Positions 6,198-12,601 of a stretch of DNA of 20,000 nucleotides are shown piece by piece. Position numbers and translations under genes: made by a program. Every line of letters starts with the position of its first letter. Within the stretch, counting starts at the first letter, position 1. The stretch spans positions 287,986-307,985 of the forward strand of contig CAJNDS010002617.1 of the NCBI GenBank assembly GCA_905221605.1. Direction: 5' to 3'. The notes beneath the pieces are model-generated. The model saw only the letters and a program-made list of their open reading frames with translations. It was not told the DNA's origin and ran no database searches. Source of the DNA: Symbiodinium natans. Lineage: Eukaryota > Sar > Dinophyceae > Suessiales > Symbiodiniaceae.

Positions 6198-6247
6198 GGT
6201 TAGGGTTTAGGGTTTCGGGTTTAGGGTTTAGGGTTTAGAGGGTTTCG
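6198..6247 (+). repeat. TTTAGGG telomere-like tract
   Basis: Six units with TTTCGGG variants. It meets a C-strand tract at about 6254 in head-to-head fashion. Confidence 0.9.
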
Positions 6248-6253
6248 GGTTTC

Positions 6254-6398
6254 CTAAACCCATAAACCCAAAACCCCTAAACCCTAAACTCTAAACCCCT
6301 AAACTCTAAACCCCTAAACCCTAAACCCCTAAACCCCTAAACCCCTAAACCCCTAAACCCCTAAACCCCTAAACCCCTAAACCCCAAGCCCCCGAACC
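6254..6398 (-). repeat. octameric CCCCTAAA telomere-variant array
   Basis: Unlike neighbours, the unit is mostly 8 bp: from 6325 to 6386 CCCCTAAA repeats about eight times, preceded by a CTAAACTCTAAACCCC dimer repeated twice. This shows local amplification of a slipped unit. Confidence 0.9.
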
Positions 6399-6402
6399 CT
6401 AG

Positions 6403-6500
6403 ATCGCAACTCGGAGAACCCGAACCCGGAACCGTCAAAGAGCAGTGAGCAGGTGTTGAGGGCCGAGGCGGCATCGGGCCAGCTGGACCTCCCAAGCCCG
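6403..6500 (+). CDS. candidate exon with GTAAAG donor
   Basis: Starts after CCCTAG, reads NSENPNPEPSKSSE then QVLRAEAASGQLDLPSPV, and meets GTAAAG at 6501 in phase 0. The frame stays open past the donor to a TGA at 6549. Serine/proline and acidic residues suggest a linker with a short helix. See 4980 and 9339 for other QVLR-containing islands. Confidence 0.4.
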
Positions 6501-6555
6501 GTAAAGGTGGACGAGGCCGGACTTTGCTTGGGACTTGGGCCACTTTCCTGAGTCG

Positions 6556-6676
6556 AGGGTTTAGGGTCTAGGGTTTAGGGTTTAGGGTTGAGGGTTTAGG
6601 GAGGATGCGTTTCGGGTCTTAGGGTTGAGGGTTTAGGGTTTAGGGCTTGGGGTGTAGGGTTTAGGGTTTAGGGGAT
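6556..6676 (+). repeat. degenerate TTTAGGG tract
   Basis: Mixed TTTAGGG, GTCTAGGG, TTGAGGG and TGTAGGG units split by a GGAGGATGCGTTTCGGG insert. Confidence 0.85.
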
Positions 6677-6689
6677 CCTAAACCCTAGC

Positions 6690-7060
6690 CCGTCTGCTTT
6701 TCGATCTGGAAAACAACCTCGGTTTTAAGGGGGCTAAACGAAAAGAATAAGGGACCCTTACATAAATCCCCAAATAAGGTCGACTTCGATAGCGGGTTTT
6801 CAGGTTCAAGGGCTGAGCACTAGCATTTGCTTAAGGTCCCCCCGAAGAATATGAGCATATTCTTCCTCAGAGGCGCAACGCAGGGATTAGTATCTTTTTT
6901 TTGTCGGGAGTTCTGAAGCAAACAGTAGGTTAAGCCTTAGTAAACAGGTACAAAAAGTCGAGTTTGAGGTAGGGACCCTAAGCAGGGAAGATCCTGTTTT
7001 AGGGGTTTGGCGGGTTAAGGGCATCGGGGCCTTTTGGGCTTGCGGGGTTTTAGGGGTTTA
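6690..7060. other. mixed spacer with small open islands
   Basis: 6695-6737 reads PVCFSIWKTTSVL after CCCTAG. 6727-6798 has diverged family D-like ends (GGGGGCTAAACGA and TCGATAGCGGG). 6869 follows a TTCTTCCTCAG acceptor. 6948-7058 is open after AAACAG (VQKVEFEVGTLSREDPVLGV). None is strong enough for a separate gene call. Confidence 0.3.
6844..6865. repeat. perfect 10-bp stem hairpin
   Basis: GAAGAATATG, two loop bases, CATATTCTTC. An exact palindrome in otherwise unique sequence. Role unknown. Confidence 0.8.
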
Positions 7061-7359
7061 GGGTTTATGGGTGAAGGGGTTTTAGGGTGTTTGAGGTTCA
7101 GGATTTTGGGGTCTTGGGCATAGGCTTCAGGATGTGTCACCGTGCGTAACACTTACAACTTACAACCCTAAAGCCCAAAAAAGTAGCAAAAAGCTTTAAG
7201 AGCTCTTTTGGGTGGTTGCGCAAAAAATTGTTAATCATTGGGGTTTCCTGTACTGAGGATTACCGTATCTTGTGGTGCCCCATAAAACCCCCGCCCCTCC
7301 CATTTTAGAGCCATTCGTTTAAAAGACCGCAAAGCCTAGACGGCTCTAGACCCCAAACC
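7061..7359. other. noncoding spacer
   Basis: Degenerate G-strand repeat remnants to 7140, then unique AT-richer sequence with frequent stops. Nothing else supported. Confidence 0.5.
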
Positions 7360-7437
7360 GTAGGGAATGAGGGAATTAGGGCCATAAATGTACCCTTTAA
7401 GGGATTATGTAGGGCACCTCGTTCCCTCATTCCCTAC
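7360..7437. repeat. family E palindrome, copy 1
   Basis: Perfect 16-bp terminal arms: GTAGGGAATGAGGGAA at 7360-7375 and its reverse complement at 7422-7437. The 46-bp middle pairs poorly. A half-copy lies at 12481-12539. Confidence 0.85.
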
Positions 7438-7440
7438 TAA

Positions 7441-7503
7441 GAACCAGCCAGTCCTCTATATGCCCAAAAACTCCAAGGTCAGCTCCTTAAGCTGGGAGAC
7501 GAA
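7441..7503 (+). CDS. short candidate exon
   Basis: Directly after the family E palindrome, the frame reads EPAS then PLYAQKLQGQLLKLGDE and enters CCCTAAA. Amphipathic and helix-like, but only 21 codons with no clear splice signals. Confidence 0.3.
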
Positions 7504-8046
7504 CCCTAAACTTCAAAAACCCTAAACCCTAAACTCCAAACCCTAACCCCGAAGCCTGACACCGAACCCCTCCATATTATCCAAGTTGGCACTCATCCGC
7601 AAGCTCGTAGGCCCTTAACCCGGCCCTAAACCCATAACACCCTTAAAACCTTTAAACCTTGCAGCCCTTCAACCCTTTAACCCTTAAACCCTTTCACCCT
7701 CAAACGCTTTAAGCCGCGAACCTTAAACCCTTCAAGCCTTAAGCCCTTTAGAGCCTAAACCTTGAACCCCTTAAACCCTGAATCTCAAGCGCTTTGAATC
7801 TGAAACCCCTTGAAACCCAACCTCGTACCCTTTTCTTAAACCCTAAGCCCTTTAAACCTTATCCTTTTAAACCCTAAACCCTTTTAAGCCTTAAACTACA
7901 GCCCTTTAGGCCTTCGACTTTTCTTACATCCTCAACCCTGATACCCTAAACCCTAAACACTAATCCCTAAACCCTGAAACCCTAAACCCTAAACCCCAAA
8001 CTCCAGACTCCTAAACCCAAACCCCTAAACCCTAAAACCCTAAACA
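7504..8046 (-). repeat. long degenerate CCCTTTAAACC array
   Basis: Over 500 bases of decayed C-strand repeat. From 7620 to 7920 the unit drifts to CCCTTTAAACCTT/CCCTTAAACC, rich in TTAA, with few perfect CCCTAAA. Normal CCCTAAA returns at 7950-8046. No gene. Confidence 0.8.
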
Positions 8047-8131
8047 GTGCAGGGGCTCAGCCCGGTGAGCCCGGGAACGGCGCGTGGTACGCGCGCCGCT
8101 TGCCGAGCTTGGGCGCTGGATTGACTTCGGA
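8047..8131 (+). other. GC-rich island, possible small exon
   Basis: After AGTGCAG, GGGCTCAGCCCG leads to GTGAGC, a good donor, giving a tiny 12-nt piece. A 6-bp GC hairpin (GGCGCG/CGCGCC) lies at 8079-8097. Too little to call a coding exon. Confidence 0.3.
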
Positions 8132-8338
8132 TTTTGGGTTTAGGGTTTATGGTTTAGGGTTTAGGGTGTAGGGTTTAGGGTTTTGGGTTTAGCATTTGGG
8201 GTTAGGGTTTAGGGCTTTTGTTTGACTGGGGTTTTAGGGTTTGGGGTGTAGGGTTTGGGGTCTAGGGGTTAGGGTTTAGGGTTTAGGGTTTGGGGTTGAG
8301 GGTTGCGGGTTGAGGGTTTAGGGTCTAGGGTTTAGGGT
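8132..8338 (+). repeat. degenerate TTTAGGG tract
   Basis: About 200 bases of TTTAGGG with TTTGGGG, TGTAGGG, TCTAGGG and TTGAGGG variants, abutting the family C palindrome. Confidence 0.85.
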
Positions 8339-8439
8339 TGGGATGTTCCCCCTTATACTAACCAGTCCTTAGTAGGGATTATAATAAGGGGTACTAGAAT
8401 CCCTATTAAGGACTGCTAGAATAAGGGGGAGCATCCCAA
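8338..8439. repeat. family C palindrome, copy 1
   Basis: A 102-bp near-palindrome. TTGGGATGTTCCCCCTTAT at the left pairs with ATAAGGGGGAGCATCCCAA at the right, and the inner arms CAGTCCTTAGTAGGGATT / AATCCCTATTAAGGACTG also pair. It sits inside a TTTAGGG tract, which resumes on the other side. Confidence 0.9.
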
Positions 8440-8513
8440 GTTTAGGGTTTAGGGTTCAGGGTTGATCCCTTTTGTTTGGAGCTTGTTGAAACCTAAGCCC
8501 AGGGATTGTGGAC

Positions 8514-8600
8514 GTTCATGGGTACTTTTAAGTAGGACTATGAAGGGTCGCAACCTTATTCAAGGCACGCCGAACCCGACTTAAATAGCTACCCATAAAC
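8514..8600. repeat. diverged family A palindrome
   Basis: GTTCATGGGTACTTTTAAGTAGG at the left corresponds to the reverse complement of TTAAATAGCTACCCATAAAC at the right. Arms are eroded compared with other copies and the outer GGAG is lost. Confidence 0.5.
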
Positions 8601-8908
8601 CCCCCTAAACCGTCAACCCTAAACCTTAAACCCTGTCTTGGGAGGTTTTGAAGCCCAAGCCTAGGGATCAGAGTTTGGGTCTTAGGGGCTTAGGCCTTGG
8701 AGCTTTTGGCATTTCGGGGGGAACCCGGAACTCTCCCAACCCCTAAACCATAAGCCCTAGACCCTAAAGCGTAGCTAGTCCCCCCAAAACTTGCGAGTCC
8801 TGAGCCCCTTCAGCCCTGAACCCGATTATGAACCATACACACTATAAAAAAACACCCGCTGCGACCTAAACATCCCATAAACAACCAAGGCCTCCATGAA
8901 CCCCCACT
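8601..8908. other. noncoding spacer
   Basis: Short CCCTAAA remnants and unique sequence. TTGAAGCCCAAGCCTAGGGA at 8650-8669 resembles TTGAAACCTAAGCCCAGGGA at 8486-8505, a local diverged duplication. No coding frame stands out. Confidence 0.45.
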
Positions 8909-8978
8909 GCCCTAAACCCTAAACCCTAAACCCTAAACCCTAAACCCTAAACCCTAAACCCTAAACCCTAAACCCCCC
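8909..8978 (-). repeat. CCCTAAA telomere-like tract
   Basis: Nine perfect units, then CCCCCCAG forming an acceptor-like edge. Confidence 0.95.
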
Positions 8979-8980
8979 AG

Positions 8981-9036
8981 ACCGGAAGTCCTCGGCTGCG
9001 CGAGCTTCGCAGCCGAAACCGATTCCACTGTCGGCT
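8981..9036 (+). CDS. short candidate exon containing a GC hairpin
   Basis: After ACCCCCCAG the frame reads RKSSAARASQPKPIPLSAA and then meets GGTTTAGGG. Another frame (QTGSPRLRELRSRNRFHCRL) is equally open, so the coding frame is undecided. Confidence 0.3.
8993..9015. repeat. perfect 8-bp GC hairpin
   Basis: CGGCTGCG, a 7-base loop CGAGCTT, CGCAGCCG. TCGGCTGCT recurs at 9031-9039. A stable stem in RNA or cruciform in DNA. Confidence 0.75.
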
Positions 9037-9345
9037 GCTAGGGTTTAGGGTTTTAGGGTTTAGGGTTTAGGGTTTAGGGTTTAGGGTTTAGGGCTGCACC
9101 TGACGCACCTGGAAATTTAGGGTTTAGGGGTTCAGGTAGGGGTTCAGGGTATACAGGTTTAGGGTTCTAGGGCTTAGGGTTAAGACTGTACCGTTCAGGG
9201 ATGTTGTCTTCAGGGTTCAGGGGTTCCAGGGTTTAGGAATTCAGGATTGGGGCTTTGGGGTCGGGGATGTTTGAGTTCAAGGGCGTTAGGGCTTCAACCC
9301 GAAACCCTAAACCCTACATGTTAAACCCTAGGGTTTAGGGTGGAT
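9037..9345 (+). repeat. TTTAGGG tracts, perfect then degenerate
   Basis: Eight near-perfect units to 9095, then a looser series with TTCAGGGG and GGGGTTCAGG variants. A short C-strand piece at 9302-9329 is followed at once by GGGTTTAG, a small inverted junction. Confidence 0.85.
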
Positions 9346-9436
9346 CGCCACAGTCAATCTTGCCGAGGTGAGCTACACAGAGGTGGACAGGAAAGCCCGG
9401 GAGATCTACGAATGGCAGGCGCAAGTGCTGCGGCCC
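9339..9436 (+). CDS. candidate exon, charged helix, unknown product
   Basis: One of the most protein-like islands. After GGGTTTAG the frame reads IATVNLAEVSYTEVDRKARE then IYEWQAQVLRPEA before entering CCCTAAA. The alternation of charged and hydrophobic residues fits an amphipathic helix. A donor is not obvious. The frame continues open through degenerate repeat and the following element to 9631, but that extension (LGLYSNPAACG and so on) comes from the element's terminal repeat and is not expected to be real protein. Confidence 0.5.
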
Positions 9437-9458
9437 GAAGCCCTAAACCCTGAACCCT

Positions 9459-9941
9459 ACTTGGGGTTGTATAGTAACCCCGCGGCTTGCGGTTTAGAAA
9501 GGAGTGCGCCAGAGTATCGTTTAGCTTGTAAAACGAAAAGGAGTAAAAACGATAACTTTCTGCAGGGTTTTGGTTGTGTGGCCCCTTACACGCCTAACAC
9601 CCCTTACACCCCTCACACCCCTAATTCTTAGGTCAAAAACGATAACAAAACGACAACCAGAACGATAACTTTTTGTTCACGACCACGATGGGGTCTGTTG
9701 AAGGACCTGGACCATTCCAGGGTTGAAGATGTGTGCCCTGTTGTGACTCTGGTCTTGGGGTGTCTCTGGGGGCCTGGTGGAAAGCAAGTGCTCCGAAGCA
9801 TTTCCTTGTATAAGCAAACGCTGTAAGCCAACAATACTGTGTTTTGTGCGCATACACTGTGAAACGATAAGGAGTAAAAAAGAACGATAACATTTTTGGG
9901 GACCAGCGGGTTTCCATCGGGGTTGCTATACAGCCCCACTT
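9459..9941. mobile_element. about 480-bp element with 24-bp terminal inverted repeats
   Basis: The left end ACTTGGGGTTGTATAGTAAC (then CCCG) and the reverse complement of the right end AAGTGGGGCTGTATAGCAAC (then CCCG) agree at all but three of 24 positions. Inside, the string ACGATAAC occurs at least four times, and a longer unit (GTRAAACGAWAAGGAGTAAAA) is repeated at 9527-9549 and 9858-9880. No transposase frame. The 107-codon minus frame spans the element and is probably fortuitous. Likely a non-autonomous DNA transposon. Target duplication was not resolved because the right end abuts a family A palindrome. Confidence 0.7.
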
Positions 9942-10072
9942 GGAGGTTCATGGGACTTAATAACCACTTATATCTGAGCTTGTAATTGGGATAACCCCTA
10001 TAAGGCCCTTTAGGGGTATTATAAGTAGGGTTATAAGTACAGTTTTAAGTGGTTAGTAAGTACCATGAACCC
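9942..10072. repeat. family A palindrome, copy with long arms
   Basis: GGTTCATGGGACTTAATAACC at the left and its near reverse complement ending CCATGAACC at 10071. The arms pair for over 50 bp each, the best preserved member at 127 bp. The right end runs directly into CCCTAAACC and lacks the AG found in other copies. Confidence 0.85.
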
Positions 10073-10079
10073 TAAACCC

Positions 10080-10159
10080 CTCTACCGCAACGAGAGAGCC
10101 GCAGGCAAGCACATGGGACCTTGCCCTCTTTGCCTGGGCCTGAAGTCACGTCGTTCAAG
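10080..10159 (+). CDS. candidate exon with CPLC motif
   Basis: Reads YRNERAAGKHMGPCPLCLGL then KSRRS, ending two bases into a codon at CAAG|GTTCAGGG. A single CxxC (CPLC) could be half of a zinc-binding knuckle, with a partner in another exon. The next acceptor in a compatible phase is GGTTTAG at 10417, which would join to PSRQKRRPAPTSAPPNTLKL. That phase agreement alone has a one-in-three chance. Confidence 0.4.
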
Positions 10160-10215
10160 GTTCAGGGTTCAGGGTTCAGGGTTCAGGGTTTAGGGTTTAG
10201 GGTTTAGGGTTTGGC
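10160..10215 (+). repeat. TTCAGGG/TTTAGGG tract
   Basis: Four TTCAGGG units followed by four TTTAGGG units. Begins with a GT that fits a splice donor. Confidence 0.9.
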
Positions 10216-10243
10216 GTTTCACGGAGGCTTCAGGGTTTGGGTG

Positions 10244-10331
10244 TACTTGGAGGTTCATGCTAAGTATGGTCATCATTGTGGCAACCTATTATACTTATAC
10301 CCTACTTATGACTACCCATGAACCTCCTAGT
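10244..10331. repeat. family A palindrome
   Basis: TACTTGGAGGTTCATG at the left and CATGAACCTCCTAGTGTA at the right. Termini show GAG|GTTCATG and CCTAG, fitting donor and acceptor. The inner arms share TAAGTA and CTTATGACTACCCATG with other copies. Confidence 0.8.
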
Positions 10332-10417
10332 GTAGTGTTGAGGGCTTACGGTTGAAGGCTTGCAGATCAAAGCTTACTATTTTTGTGGTGATGCAGGGTT
10401 TAGGGTTTAGGGTTTAG

Positions 10418-10495
10418 GCCTTCCCGGCAGAAGAGGCGACCGGCCCCGACCTCGGCTCCCCCGAATACCCTGAAGCTTTAAGGCAAAGAAACTGA
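10418..10495 (+). CDS. candidate exon, acidic
   Basis: Directly after GGTTTAG, the frame reads AFP then AEEATGPDLGSPEYPEALRQ and RN before TGA at 10493. An alternative frame (PSRQKRRPAPTSAPP) is also open to a TAA, and it is the one in phase with the upstream CPLC island. I cannot choose between them. Confidence 0.35.
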   Translation, partial: AFPAEEATGPDLGSPEYPEALRQRN

Positions 10496-10496
10496 A

Positions 10497-10622
10497 GACC
10501 CTACACCCTCAGCCCTAAGCCCTAAACCCTAAACAGGCCCTAAACCTAAGCCCTAAGCCCTAAACCCTAAACCCTAAACCCTGAACCCTAAACCCTAGCC
10601 CTAGACCCTATACCCAAACCCC
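10497..10622 (-). repeat. degenerate CCCTAAA tract
   Basis: CCCTAAG, CCCTGAA, CCCTAGCCCTAGA variants around four perfect units. Confidence 0.9.
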
Positions 10623-10764
10623 GGCGAAAGTGATCACCCTGCTCTCTCTTGCTCAATCTCGCTCTCGGTCCCTCCTCTTCCAGACGCGATTTTGTTCAAC
10701 CGGGTTTAGGTTTTGGTGTTGGTGCTGCGCTTGCCTTAACGAAACAGGAGAATGTATAATATCA
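10623..10764 (+). other. unique stretch with pyrimidine-rich acceptor
   Basis: GCTCTCTCTTGCTCAATCTC and the following pyrimidine run end in CCTCTTCCAG at 10683, a strong 3' splice signal. The short piece after it (ACGCGATTTTGTTCAACCGG) ends at GTTTAGG. Possibly a 20-nt micro-exon, otherwise nothing. Confidence 0.3.
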
Positions 10765-10817
10765 ACCCTATCCCTAAACCCTAAACCCCAAACCCTAAAC
10801 CCTAAACCCTAAACCCA
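10765..10817 (-). repeat. CCCTAAA telomere-like tract
   Basis: Seven units with one CCCCAAA, ending AACCCAG. Confidence 0.95.
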
Positions 10818-10818
10818 G

Positions 10819-10910
10819 GTTCTGTCCCTCTAGCACCTTCAGAAAGTCCCAAGTCCAAAGATTGGCGCACTTTCGGGTGCCGAAGCCAAAGAAGGCTTCC
10901 TGTTGGCTAC
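10819..10910 (+). CDS. candidate exon, unknown product
   Basis: After AAACCCAG the frame reads GSV then PLAPSESPKSKDWRTFGCRS and QRRLPVGY to a TAA at 10911. A GT at 10902 (CTTCCT|GTTGGC) would end it in phase 0, matching the GGT start of the next island at 11241. Basic and serine-rich. No domain recognised. Confidence 0.45.
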
Positions 10911-11240
10911 TAAGGGTTTAGGGTTTAGGGTTTAGGGTTTCGGGTTTAGGGTTCAGGGTTTAGGGTTCAGAGCTTAGGGTTTCGCGGAAACGTATATCCC
11001 CAACGGCCGTTTAGGGTTTAGGGTTTAGGGTTTAGGGTTTAGGGTTTAGGGTTTAGGGTTTAGGGTTCAGGGTTCAGGGTTCAGGATTTAGGGTTAGGGT
11101 TAGGGTTTAGGGTTTAATTAGGGTTTAGGCTTTAGGGTTAGGGGTTTAGGGTTTAGGGTTTAGGGTTTAGGGTGTAGGGTGTAGGGTTTAGGGTTTAGGG
11201 TTCAGGGTTCAGGGTTTAGGGTTTAGGGTTCAGGGTTTAG
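10911..11240 (+). repeat. long TTTAGGG tract with TTCAGGG and GTTAGGG variants
   Basis: Over 300 bases, the longest G-strand tract, broken at 10980-11009 by the unique end of a 34-bp inverted repeat. Contains TTCAGGG runs, TTAGGG hexamers at 11093-11104 and a TTTAATTAGGG step. It ends GGGTTTAG at 11240. Confidence 0.9.
10961..10994 (+). repeat. left arm of 34-bp perfect inverted repeat
   Basis: Thirty-four bases, from TAGGGTTCAGAGCTTAGGGT to CGCGGAAACGTA, recur exactly in reverse complement at 11824-11857. The GCGGAAACGTA part is not telomere-like, so the match is not explained by the simple repeat. Confidence 0.9.
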
Positions 11241-11340
11241 GGTCATCTCCTCTTGTCCAATGAATTCCAAAAGGTGGGAACCGACGCGCTTGGCAAGCTG
11301 GGGGCCATTCACACGGTGGCTTTGGCACAGGGAGTGCAAG
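11241..11340 (+). CDS. candidate exon, unknown product
   Basis: Among the most convincing islands. After GGGTTTAG it reads GH then LLLSNEFQKVGTDALGKLGA and IHTVALAQGVQ. CAAG|GTTGAG at 11341 is a fair donor, and a pyrimidine-rich acceptor (CCCTCCCTTTTTGTTTCGGT followed by TGTGTAG) at 11418 would close a 78-nt intron. The hydrophobic-polar pattern suggests a folded or membrane-proximal helix. No family can be named. Confidence 0.5.
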
Positions 11341-11374
11341 GTTGAGGAACCCAGGATTTTGAACGTTTCCCTCC

Positions 11375-11390
11375 CCCCCCTCTTGGGGGG
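11375..11390. repeat. C6/G6 hairpin
   Basis: CCCCCC, loop TCTT, GGGGGG, within the putative 78-nt intron. May mark a structured intron. Confidence 0.7.
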
Positions 11391-11418
11391 TCCCTCCCTT
11401 TTTGTTTCGGTTGTGTAG

Positions 11419-11453
11419 GCCCATGGTGGCGGGCTTCAGTTCGTCAGTGGCGG
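11419..11453 (+). CDS. candidate small exon
   Basis: Follows the TGTGTAG acceptor. In the phase set by the previous exon it reads GPWWRASVRQWR and ends at CGG|GTTTAAGG in phase 0. Another frame reads MVAGFSSSVAGL. Short and frame-ambiguous. Confidence 0.3.
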
Positions 11454-11498
11454 GTTTAAGGTTTAGGGCTGAGGGTTTAGAGGGCTTCTGGGTTTTAG

Positions 11499-11576
11499 GG
11501 TTCCATCACTGGCAACTTGTGGGGTGCCGTGGGCTTAGGGTTTTTCTGGGTTGCATGGCATACCCTCAGCCTGGAC
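11499..11576 (+). CDS. candidate exon with hydrophobic segment
   Basis: After GGGTTTTAG the frame, in phase 0, reads GSI then TGNLWGAVGLGFFWVAWHTL and SLDPKP, entering CCCTAAA. The stretch from Leu-Trp to Trp-His is about 15 hydrophobic residues, long enough to suggest a membrane-spanning helix. The competing open frame (WVLGFHHWQLVGCRGLR) begins non-ATG upstream and is less protein-like. Confidence 0.4.
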
Positions 11577-11815
11577 CCCAAACCCTAAACCCTAAACCCT
11601 AAACCCTAAACCGTAAACAACCCTGAACAACCCTAAACCCTAATCCCCGCTCAGACCCCGCAAACCGTACAGTAAACCCAAGACCCTAAGCCCCAGACCA
11701 CAACAGCACTTTACCCTAAACCCTAAACGGCCCTAAACCCTAAACCCTAAACCCTAAACCCTAAACCCTAAACCCTAAACCCTAAACCCTAAACCCTAAA
11801 CCCTAAGCCATCATC
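11577..11815 (-). repeat. CCCTAAA telomere-like tracts
   Basis: Five units to 11615, a degenerate middle with AACAACCCTGAACAACCCT, then fourteen near-perfect units at 11713-11808. Confidence 0.95.
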
Positions 11816-11823
11816 CCCTGAGC

Positions 11824-11857
11824 TACGTTTCCGCGAAACCCTAAGCTCTGAACCCTA
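11824..11857 (-). repeat. right arm of 34-bp perfect inverted repeat
   Basis: Exact reverse complement of 10961-10994. The 829 bp between the arms holds G-strand tracts on the left, three exon-like islands and C-strand tracts on the right, so the whole 10961-11857 block has mirror symmetry. Confidence 0.9.
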
Positions 11858-11961
11858 CACCCGAAACCTTCCCTTACTTCAAGAGGAGCGTATCTGTGAT
11901 TATCGGAGTTTTTGAAGGGCTAACCCGGGAATGCCCCGAAACCTGGACCTTACACCCCAGG
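11846..11961 (+). CDS. candidate exon with hydrophobic segment
   Basis: Follows CCCTAAG. After a repeat-like LNPTPETF start it reads PYFKRSVSVIIGVFEGLTRE then CPETWTLHPR and ends in phase 0 at CAGG|GTTTAC. The stretch from VSV to GVF is hydrophobic but short. Frame open to a TAA at 11971. No homologue recognised. Confidence 0.45.
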
Positions 11962-11968
11962 GTTTACA

Positions 11969-12005
11969 AACCCTAAACCCCAAACCCTAAACCCTAAACC
12001 CCAAA
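11969..12005 (-). repeat. CCCTAAA/CCCCAAA tract
   Basis: Five units, followed within 10 bases by GGTTTAGGG in the opposite orientation. Confidence 0.9.
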
Positions 12006-12013
12006 CGGTTTAG

Positions 12014-12109
12014 GGTCACTCGGGTCACCGAGGTGATCCTGCTGCTGCTCACCGTCTTTATTCAGCTGGATGCTGGGACGCAGCATGAGTTTGAGCGTCG
12101 CGGAGATGG
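12014..12109 (+). CDS. candidate exon with transmembrane-like segment
   Basis: After GGTTTAG the frame reads VTR then VTEVILLLLTVFIQLDAGTQ and HEFERRGDG, ending two bases into a codon at GATGG|GTTTCGGG. Eleven consecutive hydrophobic or aromatic residues precede a polar, charged tail, as at the end of a membrane helix. Together with 11499 and 11846 it hints at a membrane protein. A second frame (GHSGHRGDPAAAHRLYSAGC) is also open. Confidence 0.45.
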
Positions 12110-12236
12110 GTTTCGGGTTTAGGGTTTCGGATCCAGGGTTGAGGGTCTAGAGGGTTTAGGGTTTAGGGTTTAGGGTTTAGGGTTTAGGGTTTAGGGTTTA
12201 GGGTTTAGGGTTTAGGGTTTAGGGTTTAGGGTTTAG
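12110..12236 (+). repeat. TTTAGGG tract, possible intron
   Basis: Starts GTTTCGGGTTTAGGG, has a degenerate patch, then thirteen perfect units ending GGGTTTAG. Both ends fit splice sites. Confidence 0.95.
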
Positions 12237-12342
12237 GGACCCAAAGCCCCGAGACCGAACCCCAAACTCCAGCTCCAGCCGCCCTCTTCCCCGACGATGC
12301 AGTCGGCTTTCAAGACCCAAGACCAAGCTGGCTGGCTCTTTA
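12237..12342 (+). CDS. candidate exon, all three frames open
   Basis: GC-rich island. The most protein-like frame reads LQLQPPS then SPTMQSAFKTQDQAGWLF. Another reads PAPAALFPDDAVGFQDPRPS. The frame in phase with 12014-12109 is Arg/Ser-rich (RDRTPNSSSSRPLPRRCSRL). Coding is likely but the frame is not settled. Confidence 0.3.
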
Positions 12343-12481
12343 GGGTATAGGCTTTTAGGGTTTTCGGGTTTTATGTTTAGGGTTTAGGGTTTTAGGGTTT
12401 AGGGTTTTAGGGTTTAGGGTTTAGGGGGTTTTAGGGTGTCGCGTGTAGGGTTTTAGGGTTTAGGGTTTAGGGTTTAGGGTA
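12343..12481 (+). repeat. TTTAGGG/TTTTAGGG tract
   Basis: Mixed 7- and 8-bp units, many with TTTTAGGG, ending at GGGTACCC next to the family E half-copy. Confidence 0.9.
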
Positions 12482-12539
12482 CCCTGTATAATCCTCTAAA
12501 GGGTAGACATAGGGCCTATTTAATCCCCTCATTCCCTAC
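12481..12539. repeat. family E palindrome, right half
   Basis: ACATAGGGC and CCCTCATTCCCTAC align with the right part of the copy at 7360-7437. The left arm has been lost or replaced by telomere-like repeat. Confidence 0.6.
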
Positions 12540-12601
12540 AAGCTACCAATACCCAAGACCAAGATTCTCTCCTCTTTTAGGAGATCCGAAGTTTGGGTCT
12601 T

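Noticed and set aside
9628-9951. 107-codon minus-strand open frame
   Set aside because: It starts in the family A palindrome and spans the 480-bp TIR element end to end. No transposase-like residues are visible.
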